Positions 1 to 8,828 of a stretch of DNA of 64,000 nt are shown here, in pieces. Numbering within the stretch: position 1 is the first letter of the stretch; each line of letters starts with the position of its first letter. Source of the DNA: Chitinophagales bacterium (GTDB lineage: Bacteria > Bacteroidota > Bacteroidia > Chitinophagales > Saprospiraceae); the NCBI GenBank assembly GCA_017303875.1, contig JAFLBP010000006.1, positions 1 to 64,000 of the forward strand. Reading direction: 5' to 3'. The notes under the pieces are model-generated. The model did not search any database and was not told the DNA's origin. It saw nothing but the letters and a program-made list of their open reading frames with translations. The position numbers and the translations under genes are program-made.

Positions 1-93
1 GCTGTCAAGGCAGCTGTACTTAATAAGTTTATTCAAACTGCTAAGCCGGTCTCTGTCCGGAAATCCGCTTAAGGCAATGCCGGTAAGGGTGCT

Positions 94-1602
94 ATGGAAT
101 CAAACGGGATTCATGCAACAAAGCCTCATGTATTTGTAAATAACTCTTTATTAGACACTATCGGTTTAAATATATCAGGTTTTACCAAAGTCCCCACCTT
201 CGGCCCCAACAACCTCTTCAACCTCGACCCTCTCTTCCGCGATACCGCCAACGGCGATTACCGCCTGCATCCCTGCTCGCCCCTGATCAACGCCGGCGAC
301 AACAGCGTCATCCTGCCTGGCGCTACAGACCTCGATGGGCGGCCGCGCATCCTCGGCGGTCGGGTAGACATCGGGGCTTATGAGCATCCGGGTATCCTGT
401 ACGCAGCGCCACCGGAGGCGCAGGGCGCCTGTGTGGGCGCGTACGCGGGGCGGGTGCAGTTTAGTCCGCAGGAGGGTTGTCCGCCCTACAGCTATGCCTG
501 GCAGCGGCCATCGGATGGCAGCAGCGGCACGCGTTTGGACAGTCTCTTGCCCGGCGAGTATTTGTTCAGTATTACCGACAGTCGGGGTCAGTTGCTGCTG
601 GATACCATCCTGCTCCCTGAAATCACACCGCCTTCCGTGGCCACCATCTCCGCGCCGGCGCAGTGCGGCGGCAGCGGGGGCAGTATTTCCGTACAACCTT
701 CTGGCGGCACGCCGCCGTTTGTGTACAATTGGTCCGACGCGCCGGGGCAGGACACACCCCTGCGTTTCAACCTCGCGCCGGGCGATTACCGCTACACCCT
801 CAGCGACGGCGCGGGTTGTCGGGATTCAGCGCTGCTCAATATTGCGGTGCAGGGCTTGTTGCCGCTGAGTTCTTCCGGTACGCCGGTGAGTTGTTTTGGC
901 GGCTCGGATGGTACGCTTACCGTCGCGGCCTTGGGCGCGGCGGCGCCGGTGCAATACACTTGGGAGCCGGGCGGTGCGAGCACGCCTTCGCTCACGGGCT
1001 TGGCGGCGGGCCTTTATGCCCTGAGCGTCAGCGATGCCTGGGGCTGCACCACGAGTATGATGTTTGAGGTGGATGAGCCGGATAGTTTGCAGTTTGATGC
1101 GCTGGTGCTGGATGCGACCAACCTCGCGCCATTGGGTGGCAGCATTTTGGTGGATCCAATTACGGGCGGCACACCGCCGTACAACCTCGCCTGGGATAAC
1201 GGCAGCACGGCCAACCCCTTGCAAAACCTCGCCCCGGGTGAGTACCGGGTTTCGGTGCGCGACAGCAAAAACTGCTTGTCCGAATGGACGTTTGTGGTGG
1301 ATTTGATCTCTTCCGCGGGCGAGCCGCAGGGGCAGGCTTTGTTGTTGTACCCCAATCCGGCGCGGGACTTGGTGTATATCCAAGGCGAACTCACGCCGGG
1401 TACTCTGCTGCAAGTCTTTGATGCGCAGGGGCGTATGGTAAAGGAACTACACTATCAGCCGGGCCAGGGATTGGAAGTTGGTGATCTGGCGGCGGGAACG
1501 TATGGAATTCGGAATGCGGAATGTGGAATGCGGAATGGAGGGAATGGAATGCGGAATGCGGAGGGCGGAATGCGGAATATGCGCTTGGTGATTGTGCGTT
1601 GA
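94..1602 (+). CDS. T9SS-secreted protein with SprB-type repeats, N terminus missing
   Basis: This is the C-terminal part of a surface or secreted protein. Residues 1-95 look like the end of a right-handed beta-helix, with the typical DPLFRDTANGDYRL and SPLINAGDN motifs and the closing VDIGAYEH. Three to four SprB-like modules follow (GGTPPFVYNW, GGTPPYNLAWDNG, each ending in a YxxxxxDxxGC-like turn). Near residue 415 a type A T9SS sorting domain begins with LLLYPNPARDLVYI, so export through the Por/T9SS outer-membrane system is expected. No signal peptide is present, and a stop codon lies in the same frame at 70-72, so the visible start is unlikely to be the real one. A frameshift, a rearrangement or an assembly error upstream is possible. 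About 22 residues near the C terminus (RNAECGMRNGGNG and following) are encoded by a dispersed DNA repeat and interrupt the last strands of the sorting domain. Confidence 0.8.
   Translation: MESNGIHATKPHVFVNNSLLDTIGLNISGFTKVPTFGPNNLFNLDPLFRDTANGDYRLHPCSPLINAGDNSVILPGATDLDGRPRILGGRVDIGAYEHPGILYAAPPEAQGACVGAYAGRVQFSPQEGCPPYSYAWQRPSDGSSGTRLDSLLPGEYLFSITDSRGQLLLDTILLPEITPPSVATISAPAQCGGSGGSISVQPSGGTPPFVYNWSDAPGQDTPLRFNLAPGDYRYTLSDGAGCRDSALLNIAVQGLLPLSSSGTPVSCFGGSDGTLTVAALGAAAPVQYTWEPGGASTPSLTGLAAGLYALSVSDAWGCTTSMMFEVDEPDSLQFDALVLDATNLAPLGGSILVDPITGGTPPYNLAWDNGSTANPLQNLAPGEYRVSVRDSKNCLSEWTFVVDLISSAGEPQGQALLLYPNPARDLVYIQGELTPGTLLQVFDAQGRMVKELHYQPGQGLEVGDLAAGTYGIRNAECGMRNGGNGMRNAEGGMRNMRLVIVR
1505..1580 (+). 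repeat. GGAATGCGGAAT repeat inserted in a coding sequence
   Basis: Nine or so imperfect copies of GGAATGCG / GGAATGGA in a row. The same motif recurs between genes at 50451-50486 and 50921-50960. Here it lies in frame inside the T9SS sorting domain of the preceding gene; without it the protein would read from AAGTYG straight to the usual final strand MRLVIVR. Confidence 0.85.
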
Positions 1603-1615
1603 GGATTTGAAAAAA

Positions 1616-1722
1616 TGCGATTGTCATGCTGAGCGATAGCGAAGCATCTGGCCGGGGGTGAGCAGGCGGCCCGGCTTTGTGGGAACCCCCGGCCGGATGC
1701 TTCACTTCGTTCAGCATGACAC
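1616..1722. repeat. Long inverted repeat downstream of the T9SS protein gene
   Basis: The left arm contains TGTCATGCTGAGCGATAGCG AAGCATC and the right arm GATGCTTCACTTCGTTCAGC ATGACA, with an inner CCGG-rich pair (GGCCGGGGGT / ACCCCCGGCC). It could fold as a long imperfect hairpin and sits 14 bp after a stop codon, so it may act as a 3' end or terminator. A relative lies at 15180-15208. Confidence 0.75.
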
Positions 1723-1727
1723 CACCC

Positions 1728-1866
1728 CTGATGGCTGTTCACTGATGACTGATAACTGACACTGAATTCTGCGACATCTGTGTGAATGATCCGTGCCCTT
1801 CTGTGAGAAACCTTACACGTCCAGGCACTGGCGCCAAATTCATCGCTCATCGTTCATCGTTCATCG
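1728..1866. repeat. Mixed block of three dispersed intergenic repeat motifs
   Basis: Three motifs seen elsewhere follow each other. A GTTCACTGATGACTGATAAC motif is shared with 26880-26911 and 27072-27108. A CATCTGTGTGAATGATCCGT GCC motif is shared with 54317-54373. A CATCGCTCATCGTTCATCG motif is the reverse complement of the block at 53729-53756. An open frame runs through here into rlmN but is repeat-derived and was not used as its start. Confidence 0.7.
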
Positions 1867-1877
1867 TTTTTTCCCCC

Positions 1878-1885
1878 TATCTTTG
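1878..1885 (+). promoter_or_regulatory. Bacteroidota -7 promoter element of rlmN
   Basis: TATCTTTG matches TAnnTTTG exactly. It ends 4 bp before the GTG start of rlmN. With the usual spacing the transcript would begin at about the start codon, giving a leaderless or nearly leaderless mRNA. No clear -33 TTG is visible because the upstream DNA is repeat sequence. Confidence 0.6.
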
Positions 1886-1889
1886 CCGC

Positions 1890-2933
1890 GTGAAAAAAGA
1901 TATTCGCGAGTTATCGCTCGCCGACATAGAGGCCACTTTGGCCGGCTGGGGAGAGCCAAAATTCCGTGCCAAACAATTATTTGAATGGCTTTGGGCCAAA
2001 AAATGCACAGATATCGACGCCATGTCGAACCTGTCGAAAGCCCTGCGTACGCGCCTCAAGGAAACATTTACCCTGCACACCATTCAGGAAGATCAGATTC
2101 AGCACAGTGCCGACGGCACCATCAAGTCGCGCTGGTTTACCCATGAAGGCTATAAAATTGAAAGTGTACTCATCCCCGTGCCCGATGATGAGCGCTTTAC
2201 GGTTTGCGTCAGCACGCAGGTGGGATGCAGCCTGACCTGCAAGTTTTGCGCGACCGGGCGCATGGGGCGCAAGCGCAACCTGACAGCCGGAGAAATTGTG
2301 GATCAGGTTAATCTTGTCAATGCGCAATCCATCCAGACTTTCGGAAAACCCATCACCAATGTGGTGTACATGGGCATGGGCGAGCCGCTGCTCAACTATG
2401 CAGATACTTTGGAAAGTGTTCACCGCCTCACCGACCCGGAGCCGCTGGGATTAGGCATGTCGGCCCGCCGCCTGACGGTCAGTACGGCCGGTATTGCCAA
2501 AATGATCCGCAAATTAGCCGACGACGGCTTCCGCAGCAACCTCGCCCTGAGTTTGCATGCTGCCGACGATGCCAAGCGCAACGAGATCATGCCGATCAAT
2601 GAGACCAATAACCTCAAAGCCCTGATGGAGGCCCTGGAGTATTTTTATATGAAAACCAAAGGCCGGATCTCTTACGAGTATATTGCCTTTGAACGTTTCA
2701 ACGACAGCATTGAGGATGCGCGGAAGTTGGTGCAGCTGTGTCGCCGCAAATTCCCGGTGCGGGTGAATATTATTGAATACAACCCCATCGACGGATCGCC
2801 CTTTACCAAAAGCGGCGAGGAGCGCCTGAACGCTTTTGGCGCTTATCTGGCCGATGAGGGCGTGACGGTTACGGTGCGCCGCAGCCGGGGTAAAGATATT
2901 GATGCCGCCTGTGGCCAATTAGCCAATAAATAG
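1890..2933 (+). CDS. rlmN: 23S rRNA (adenine2503-C2)-methyltransferase RlmN
   Basis: Radical SAM enzyme that methylates A2503 of 23S rRNA and A37 of some tRNAs in the cytoplasm by a ping-pong mechanism. The CxxxCxxC cluster motif is seen as CSLTCKFC, just after the FTVCVSTQVG segment that carries the methyl-accepting region. The catalytic C-terminal cysteine lies in RGKDIDAACGQL. The length of about 347 residues is normal for the family. The GTG start is chosen because the family begins with a short MKKDIRELSLxDI-type sequence and because an exact -7 promoter element sits just upstream. The longer open frame from 1782 is encoded by dispersed repeat DNA. Confidence 0.95.
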   Translation: MKKDIRELSLADIEATLAGWGEPKFRAKQLFEWLWAKKCTDIDAMSNLSKALRTRLKETFTLHTIQEDQIQHSADGTIKSRWFTHEGYKIESVLIPVPDDERFTVCVSTQVGCSLTCKFCATGRMGRKRNLTAGEIVDQVNLVNAQSIQTFGKPITNVVYMGMGEPLLNYADTLESVHRLTDPEPLGLGMSARRLTVSTAGIAKMIRKLADDGFRSNLALSLHAADDAKRNEIMPINETNNLKALMEALEYFYMKTKGRISYEYIAFERFNDSIEDARKLVQLCRRKFPVRVNIIEYNPIDGSPFTKSGEERLNAFGAYLADEGVTVTVRRSRGKDIDAACGQLANK

Positions 2934-3020
2934 TTCACAACTATTTCAGCGACAGCCTGTTTAGGATACTGCGAAAATTATCCTGTTGTGCATTTTTTGC
3001 AACTTTACATTCGTAGTGTC

Positions 3021-3224
3021 ATGTCTTACAAAACGCCGGTTGTAGTTTTTACCGCGCTGCTGATGGGCCTGCTGGTTTTGGTAGGCGAAAAGCCTATGCT
3101 CATTGGCTTGGGGTTTGCGCTGGTTCCCGTTTTTGTTATTGCACTTTTTGTGATTATCCTGCGCGGTGAAGCACCGCGCGACGGTAAACAAGCGCCGCCG
3201 GACGATATGTACGAGCGGCCTTAA
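3021..3224 (+). CDS. Small membrane protein
   Basis: A 67-residue protein with two hydrophobic segments (about residues 6-22 and 25-47, the latter ending FVIALFVIIL) and a short charged tail, GEAPRDGKQAPPDDMYERP. This suggests a helical hairpin in the inner membrane with a cytoplasmic tail. No function is recognised. A near-consensus promoter, TACATTCG at 3006-3013 with a TTG about 17 bp upstream, supports ATG 3021 rather than the longer frame from 2988. It lies alone between rlmN and a secreted protein gene. Confidence 0.65.
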   Translation: MSYKTPVVVFTALLMGLLVLVGEKPMLIGLGFALVPVFVIALFVIILRGEAPRDGKQAPPDDMYERP

Positions 3225-3228
3225 ACGC

Positions 3229-3260
3229 TTGGGCGTTCTTATCATTTTCTTCTAAATTTG
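3229..3260 (+). promoter_or_regulatory. Promoter of the beta-helix protein gene
   Basis: TAAATTTG at 3253-3260 fits TAnnTTTG, with TTG at 3229-3231 and a 21 bp spacer. The expected 5' leader is about 55 nt. Confidence 0.6.
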
Positions 3261-3319
3261 TAGCGCGTAACGGCATTCCCGCAGTTGCGGGATATGTTTA
3301 TAAAACAAGCTTCCTTCCT

Positions 3320-4720
3320 ATGCGCCTGCTGACATTCCTTGCATTCCTGCTGCTTCAAACCACCCTTTCGGCCGCCATTCATCAGGTGGGCGCCAACAAG
3401 CCCCACACCACGCCCAATGCCCTGTATCTGGCCAATGTGGTGCAAGACGGCGATACCATCGAAATTGACGCCGCACTTTATTCCGCCAACGCCGCACTGG
3501 CCGTCTGGCAAAAACACAACCTGCTGATTCGCGGTGTCGGAAGCAGCCGGGTACATCTGGAGGTCGACGGGCAATACATCTGGGGGAAAGGCATCTGGGT
3601 ATTGGCCGGCAACAATATCCGCGTGGAAAATATTGAGTTTTCCGGCGCCAGGGTGCCTGATAAAAACGGCGCCGGCATCCGGCTCGACGGCGTAGGCATG
3701 CAAGTGCGCAATTGCTATTTTCACCACAATGAAATGGGCATTCTGACCAGCAACCCGGGCACAGGTGAAATACGGATCGAACACTCCGAATTCGGGCACA
3801 ACGGCTACGGCGACGGATACAGCCACAATGTTTATGTGGGGCGGGTTGCCAAATTAATTTTCCAGTACAATTACACCCACCATTCAAAAATCGGCCACAC
3901 CCTGAAATCGAGGGCAAATGAAAATATTATTTTGTACAACCGCCTGATGGATGAATTAGACGGTGAATCGAGCCGCCTGATCGACCTGCCCAATGGCGGT
4001 CTGGCCATTGTGATGGGCAACCTGCTCATGCAAGGCCCGCTCGCCGAAAACAACAATATGCTGGGCTATGGCAAAGAAGGCCTGAGCAACGCCGGGCCAC
4101 ACGAAATTTACGTCGTTAATAATACTTTTGTCAATAAACGCGCCACCTGTCTTTTCATTGACCTGAATGCCGGCACGGCGCTGGCAAGGGCCGCAAACAA
4201 CATATTTACCGGCGGCGGAACCCTGGTAGCGGGCGCCCCCATGATGAGTGTCAATAACCTCCTTGTGCCTGCTATTGCCGACGTGCTTTTTGCCGATGAA
4301 GCGCAGTACGACTACCGACTGCTGGCCGGCTCGCCCGCCATTGATTTCGGTTTCGCGCAGGGGCCTGCGCAGGGCTATGCGCTCACGCCGGAGGCCATGT
4401 ATCAGCATCCGCTGCAATTTATTCAGCGCAGCATCATCAACGGCGCCATTGATGCCGGTGCATATGAGTTTGGATCAGTTGCTACAAACCAGGCCTATAC
4501 GCAAACCCTTCGCGTTTACCCGAACCCGGCCTCCAATATCCTTGTGCTGGAGCTTGAAAAACCGCAATTCTCCCGAATTTTCAGTTCCGACGGGCGTCTG
4601 CTGGCGCAACATGGCGCCGCGCAGACGCTTGATCTCGAAGGTTTAAAACCCGGTTTGTACCATTTAGTGGCACTGGATGCCGCCGGCGTTTTGCACCGCT
4701 GCAATTTTGTTGTACACTGA
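3320..4720 (+). CDS. Secreted right-handed beta-helix protein with T9SS type A sorting domain
   Basis: A 466-residue exported protein. Residues 1-19 form a signal peptide (MRLLTFLAFLLLQTTLSAA). Residues 20-390 are a parallel beta-helix of the pectate-lyase-like fold, with rungs such as NNIRVENIEFSGARV and MQVRNCYFHHNEMGIL, closing with SPAIDFG and DAGAYEFG. The last 75 residues form a T9SS type A sorting domain starting LRVYPNPASNILVLELE. Related proteins bind or cleave polysaccharide, but no catalytic set was identified, so substrate and activity are unknown. It stands alone with its own promoter and converges on malQ with a 10 bp gap. Confidence 0.85.
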   Translation: MRLLTFLAFLLLQTTLSAAIHQVGANKPHTTPNALYLANVVQDGDTIEIDAALYSANAALAVWQKHNLLIRGVGSSRVHLEVDGQYIWGKGIWVLAGNNIRVENIEFSGARVPDKNGAGIRLDGVGMQVRNCYFHHNEMGILTSNPGTGEIRIEHSEFGHNGYGDGYSHNVYVGRVAKLIFQYNYTHHSKIGHTLKSRANENIILYNRLMDELDGESSRLIDLPNGGLAIVMGNLLMQGPLAENNNMLGYGKEGLSNAGPHEIYVVNNTFVNKRATCLFIDLNAGTALARAANNIFTGGGTLVAGAPMMSVNNLLVPAIADVLFADEAQYDYRLLAGSPAIDFGFAQGPAQGYALTPEAMYQHPLQFIQRSIINGAIDAGAYEFGSVATNQAYTQTLRVYPNPASNILVLELEKPQFSRIFSSDGRLLAQHGAAQTLDLEGLKPGLYHLVALDAAGVLHRCNFVVH

Positions 4721-4730
4721 ATGTTAGCGC

Positions 4731-7409
4731 TTAGCCGCGCCCGCCAGCAAGCACCATACTTCTGATTTCGCCGGTAAAATCGCTTTGTTCCTGTAAGGTT
4801 TCCAGGCTCAGGTGCATGCGGTAGCGCCAGTAATGTTTCGGATTGGCAGGCACATTGATGCGCTCTTCTTCCGGATTTTCGCGGCGCAGGGCAGCGCTCA
4901 TGCCGAGCAGGTCTTGCAGCTGGAAAATGCTCCACATGGCCGGCGACTGGAAATGTTGCTCCAGAATCTGGCGTACCACCCAGGGTTCGCAGTAGAAGGG
5001 CGCGTGGCCGCCGTGTTGCAGAATTTCGTTGAAATAGCGCTGCGTCAGCGCGCGGTTTTCTTCCCACCAGCCGCGCAGGGTACTCATGTCGTGCGTGCCG
5101 GGCGTAATCACGCTCAGGTAAGGCGCATCTTTGGGGTGCAGGAAGGTGCTGCCCACTTGCTTGGGCATACGTTGAATTTCGAGGCTGAGAATGGCCAGCG
5201 CAGCCATCACATCGGGCACGCAGGCGGGCACCATACCGAGGTCTTCCCCGCAGATAAGCATGTCGGTACCGCGTTTGAGTGCGGGCAGTTTGTCCATGGC
5301 TTCCTGTTGCCAGAAATCATCCTGCCGGCGGTAAAAATAATTGGTATGCAGGTCTGTCAGGCGTTGTTGCAAGGCGCCGTCGAGGTATTTGAAGGAGCTG
5401 GTTTTATCCACACCGAATCGGATGGCGCCCATCCAGCCCTCCTGTGTGTCGTTTGATTTTTCCGGCAGATCAAGGAAAATGACATTGGTGAGCAAGTCAT
5501 AAAGTCCTTGCTGCAATTGCGGATCGGCTTTATCCTGCGCTGAGAACCAGGCTTCTACTTTGCGTTGGGTATCAAATTCGGGTTTGAGCTGGTAGGTGCC
5601 TTTTCCGGTAATTTCAAGGAAAGGCAGGGCCGCGTCGGCATAATTTCCGAACACATCCCAAAGCACCTGATCATTGATAAAGGGTTTGCAAAAACGCTCA
5701 TAATTAAACCCGATACCGCGCTCGTGGAGTTCTCTTTCGGTAATGGGCAGGGCGGGCACAAATTGTCCGCGAATCCCCTCCACATCTTCAAGCGGAATAC
5801 TCCAGATGCGGAAAAATCCGAGAATATGGTCGATGCGGAAGGCATCGAAATACAAGCTCATTTGCGCGAAGCGCTGTTTCCACCACGCGAAACCATCGGC
5901 TTTCATACGCGCCCAATTGTAGGTAGGAAAGCCCCAGTTCTGGCCTTTTTCGGCAAAATCATCGGGCGGCGCGCCTGCCTGACGGCGCATATCATACAAT
6001 TCGGGTGCTACCCACGCATCGCAGCTGTAGCGGTAAATGCCGATTGGAATATCGCCTTTAACCGCAAGTCCTTTTTCATGTGCATAAGCCGTGGCGGCAC
6101 TCAATTGCAGGTGCAGGTGCCATTGAACGAAGAGATGAATGGCGATGGCATCGTAGTTTTTGGCCTTGGGATCGAGCAGTTTTTCCAGTGCTTTTGCATC
6201 AAATACCTGATGTGTTTTCCAGCGGCTGAAATCGGCGGTGCCGTTTTCATCGCGCAGGTAACAGAAGGCGGCATAAGGCGCCAGCCAGTTTTTATTTTCG
6301 GCATAATATTGCTGCCAGGCCTGGTCTTGCTGCCATTCTGCCTTCATGGCGGCGTACAACTCACGGAAAATTGCCCATTTTGCCGTCATTACCCCTTCAT
6401 AATTCACGGCACTTTCGGCGTTAAGCGCTTTTTGTTGTTTGGCGTAAGACTTGAGCAGGGCAGCGTGCTTTTTGCCGGCTACTGCGGCCGGATTGAGGTA
6501 AATGGGGTGCAGCGCAAAGGCGGAAATGGCGGCGTAGGGGTAAGAATCGGTCCAGGTATGTGTGGCCGAAGTATCATTTACCGGCAGCAGCTGAATCATT
6601 TTAAGTCCGGCCGATGCAGCCCAGTCAGCCAGGGCAGCCAGGTCGGTAAATTCCCCGACGCCGAAGCTGTTTTCGCTGCGCAGGCTAAACACCGGAATGG
6701 AAACACCGGCGCCGCGCCAGCTTCGTTTGCCGAGGCGCAAAAAGCCGTCGTGTACGTAGGTGCGCGCCTGATGCTCACCGTCCTGAAACGGATAAACGGT
6801 GCGGTTAGAGCCGTCTTCAAAGCCGACGAAGCGATGCGTTCGGGTATTCCAGATGCCGTATTTGTAGCCTAAGGGCGAGCGTTCGCGACCGAGGTCGAGG
6901 CGAAGCGTCCACCAGGCGCCTTCGCGTTCGAGCAGGAGCGGCGCGGCGGTATCCCAGTTGCGCAGGGCGATACCATGGCCCAGCAGGCAAGGCACCTCGT
7001 CGGCGGTGAGCAGCGGCACTTTCACCTTGAACACATGCGTTGCGGAGCTGCCTTCGGCCTTATTATCGGTATGTTGCCGGAAAAATATTTTTTGAAAGGG
7101 CTGCGTATAAAACGTATTTTCAATGGCCGCCGGATCGTTCCAGTAGTCTACGGTCACCAATGCGCCTGTCTGATCGGCATTGAGGGGCAAAACGCGGTCG
7201 CGCTCCCATTCAGCCGTATAAACGCCCGATTTGTTCTGAAAGCCGTATTGGTAGCGAATTTCGCGGTGTTGGCTGCTTTCAACTTCAAAAGTGCCGTGCC
7301 AGTATTCGTCGTTGAGATAACTCAGCGCCTGGGGCGTTTGTCCGTTGATGCTCACCCAGCAGGATTCTCCGAATTGGGTGTGGTAATGCAGGTAAAAATG
7401 AACTTTCAT
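4731..7409 (-). CDS. malQ: 4-alpha-glucanotransferase with N-terminal starch-binding domains
   Basis: GH77 amylomaltase that transfers alpha-1,4-glucan chains, acting in maltodextrin or glycogen metabolism in the cytoplasm. The 892 residues begin with two CBM20-like starch-binding modules (about 1-115 and 125-235). The GH77 barrel follows, with the conserved SLRSENSFGVGEF entry and the three acids: Asp in FRIDHILGF (nucleophile), Glu in CGEDLGMVP (acid/base) and Asp in TPGTHDMSTLRG. A long segment between the entry and the nucleophile resembles plant DPE2, which shares the CBM20-CBM20-GH77 layout. No signal peptide is present. A near-consensus promoter, TACTTTAG, lies on the minus strand at 7439-7432. 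No other maltose genes are adjacent. Confidence 0.93.
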   Translation of the reverse strand: MKVHFYLHYHTQFGESCWVSINGQTPQALSYLNDEYWHGTFEVESSQHREIRYQYGFQNKSGVYTAEWERDRVLPLNADQTGALVTVDYWNDPAAIENTFYTQPFQKIFFRQHTDNKAEGSSATHVFKVKVPLLTADEVPCLLGHGIALRNWDTAAPLLLEREGAWWTLRLDLGRERSPLGYKYGIWNTRTHRFVGFEDGSNRTVYPFQDGEHQARTYVHDGFLRLGKRSWRGAGVSIPVFSLRSENSFGVGEFTDLAALADWAASAGLKMIQLLPVNDTSATHTWTDSYPYAAISAFALHPIYLNPAAVAGKKHAALLKSYAKQQKALNAESAVNYEGVMTAKWAIFRELYAAMKAEWQQDQAWQQYYAENKNWLAPYAAFCYLRDENGTADFSRWKTHQVFDAKALEKLLDPKAKNYDAIAIHLFVQWHLHLQLSAATAYAHEKGLAVKGDIPIGIYRYSCDAWVAPELYDMRRQAGAPPDDFAEKGQNWGFPTYNWARMKADGFAWWKQRFAQMSLYFDAFRIDHILGFFRIWSIPLEDVEGIRGQFVPALPITERELHERGIGFNYERFCKPFINDQVLWDVFGNYADAALPFLEITGKGTYQLKPEFDTQRKVEAWFSAQDKADPQLQQGLYDLLTNVIFLDLPEKSNDTQEGWMGAIRFGVDKTSSFKYLDGALQQRLTDLHTNYFYRRQDDFWQQEAMDKLPALKRGTDMLICGEDLGMVPACVPDVMAALAILSLEIQRMPKQVGSTFLHPKDAPYLSVITPGTHDMSTLRGWWEENRALTQRYFNEILQHGGHAPFYCEPWVVRQILEQHFQSPAMWSIFQLQDLLGMSAALRRENPEEERINVPANPKHYWRYRMHLSLETLQEQSDFTGEIRSMVLAGGRG

Positions 7410-7458
7410 AAATTTGTGCTTATTCTTGGCGCTAAAGTAAGCAGCCTGCGATTTTTTA

Positions 7459-7488
7459 TTGCACTTTCATCTCAATTCCTTATTTTCG
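7459..7488 (+). promoter_or_regulatory. Promoter of the DUF4350-moxR-TPR unit
   Basis: TTG at 7459-7461 and TATTTTCG at 7481-7488, one mismatch to TAnnTTTG, with a 19 bp spacer. It lies in the divergent region between malQ and the DUF4350 gene, 21 bp before ATG 7510. Confidence 0.5.
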
Positions 7489-7509
7489 CGGCTGTTTCCC
7501 CACAACAAC

Positions 7510-8823
7510 ATGTCGAGACGCTCGCTTTTTTTCCTGATTCTCCTTGTCGCCCTGTTGCTGGGCTTCAGTTTTTCCCTCGGATATTGTGATCGCGAGGAGG
7601 AAAGTGTTTTTGTATGGGATGAAAATACCCGGGAGGCTTACGCACCCAACAACGATCAGCCTTACGGCGCACAGGTGTTGTACAATTTGCTCGACGATTA
7701 TTTTCCGGGAAAGGATTTAAAAAAAATAGATAAGGATTTTCTGGAAATGCTGCCGGAAAACCCGAATGCGCCGGCTACCTATGTGTTTATCGGGAATGGC
7801 ATCTTTCTGGATTCCCTGAGTACCGACCGCCTGCTCAAATTCGTCAAAAATGGCAATACCGCCCTCCTGATTTCCCGCTCCGTTCCTTTTGATCTGATGA
7901 ATATGATCTATTTTGAGGAATGCGACGGCGCCATCTGGGATGAATATGCCGGCGTGAAGGACAGTTTTTTCCAACTGCAACTCAATGAACCCAAATTAAG
8001 CGAGCCGGTTAAGTTTTTTGCCTCGCAACGCAACAAGGTACACGCCTACAACACGCTTTACCTTCCAGCCGCCTTTTTCTGTGAGGAGTTGCCGCAGCGC
8101 TCGCTGGGTTATATCAACAACAACCCGGAACTGAGTAATTATTCAGAATTTCCCTGCGGGAAAGGCAAATTTTTGCTACATACCACACCCATGGTGTTCA
8201 GCAATTTCCATTTGCTGCGCCCCGAAATGCGGACCTATGCGCAAGCGGCACTGTCGCATTTGCCGGAAAGCGATATTTACTGGGACAATATGAGCCGCGT
8301 GCCGGAAAGCGTCACGCGCCGCCGCAACAACGCCGATTCGGCGCAGGATCCGGACAAAGACCACCTGCTCACGTATGTGTTGCAGCAGCCGGCGCTGGCC
8401 TGGAGCTGGTACCTGTTGCTGGGCCTGACGGCCGTCTGGCTGATTTTTCGCGCCAAGCGCCGGCAACGCGTTATTCCGGTGCTGCCGCGCAATGAAAACT
8501 CCTCTTATGAGTTTATCAATACCATCGCCAACCTGCACTTCCGCGAGCGCAACTACGCCGGCCAGAGCCGCCAGAGTATGCGCCTGTTCCTGGCACAGGT
8601 GCGCGACCGCTACGGCGTCACGTTTCATATTGACCCCGATACCGAGCTGCCCAAAGCAGACCCGCAACTCATTCAGCGGCTTTCCATGATGTCGGAAGTA
8701 CCGGAAAACGATATTTATGAGTTGTTTAAATTACACGCCACAACAGTCAACTTTATTCCGGTAGAAGCCGATATGGTTGGCCTGCATTTAGCCATCGAAA
8801 AATTCTTCTCAAAAGCGAAATAA
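7510..8823 (+). CDS. DUF4350 membrane protein
   Basis: A 437-residue protein anchored by an N-terminal hydrophobic helix (SLFFLILLVALLLGFSFSLG) and a second helix near residue 300 (WSWYLLLGLTAVWLIF), followed by a basic stop-transfer and a cytoplasmic tail of about 130 residues. The periplasmic part starts with NNDQPYGAQVLYNLL, the hallmark of the DUF4350 family. Such genes are commonly found beside MoxR ATPases and are thought to belong to an envelope assembly or chaperone complex, but the biochemical role is unknown. moxR starts 5 bp after the stop, so the genes are surely co-transcribed. ATG 7510 is preferred over 7459 because it begins directly at the signal-anchor. Confidence 0.8.
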   Translation: MSRRSLFFLILLVALLLGFSFSLGYCDREEESVFVWDENTREAYAPNNDQPYGAQVLYNLLDDYFPGKDLKKIDKDFLEMLPENPNAPATYVFIGNGIFLDSLSTDRLLKFVKNGNTALLISRSVPFDLMNMIYFEECDGAIWDEYAGVKDSFFQLQLNEPKLSEPVKFFASQRNKVHAYNTLYLPAAFFCEELPQRSLGYINNNPELSNYSEFPCGKGKFLLHTTPMVFSNFHLLRPEMRTYAQAALSHLPESDIYWDNMSRVPESVTRRRNNADSAQDPDKDHLLTYVLQQPALAWSWYLLLGLTAVWLIFRAKRRQRVIPVLPRNENSSYEFINTIANLHFRERNYAGQSRQSMRLFLAQVRDRYGVTFHIDPDTELPKADPQLIQRLSMMSEVPENDIYELFKLHATTVNFIPVEADMVGLHLAIEKFFSKAK

Positions 8824-8828
8824 ACGCA

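Noticed and set aside
1..98. Short open minus-strand frame at the left edge
   Set aside because: It is open for only about 98 bases and starts after a TGA, which is expected by chance; no motif is readable.
1782..1889. N-terminal extension of RlmN
   Set aside because: The extra 36 codons are encoded by three dispersed repeat motifs and precede an exact -7 promoter element, so GTG 1890 is used.
5565..6872. Long plus-strand open frame of 435 codons
   Set aside because: It is antisense to malQ, whose motifs are complete. The frame has no recognisable domain and follows the GC-skewed codon pattern of the opposite strand.
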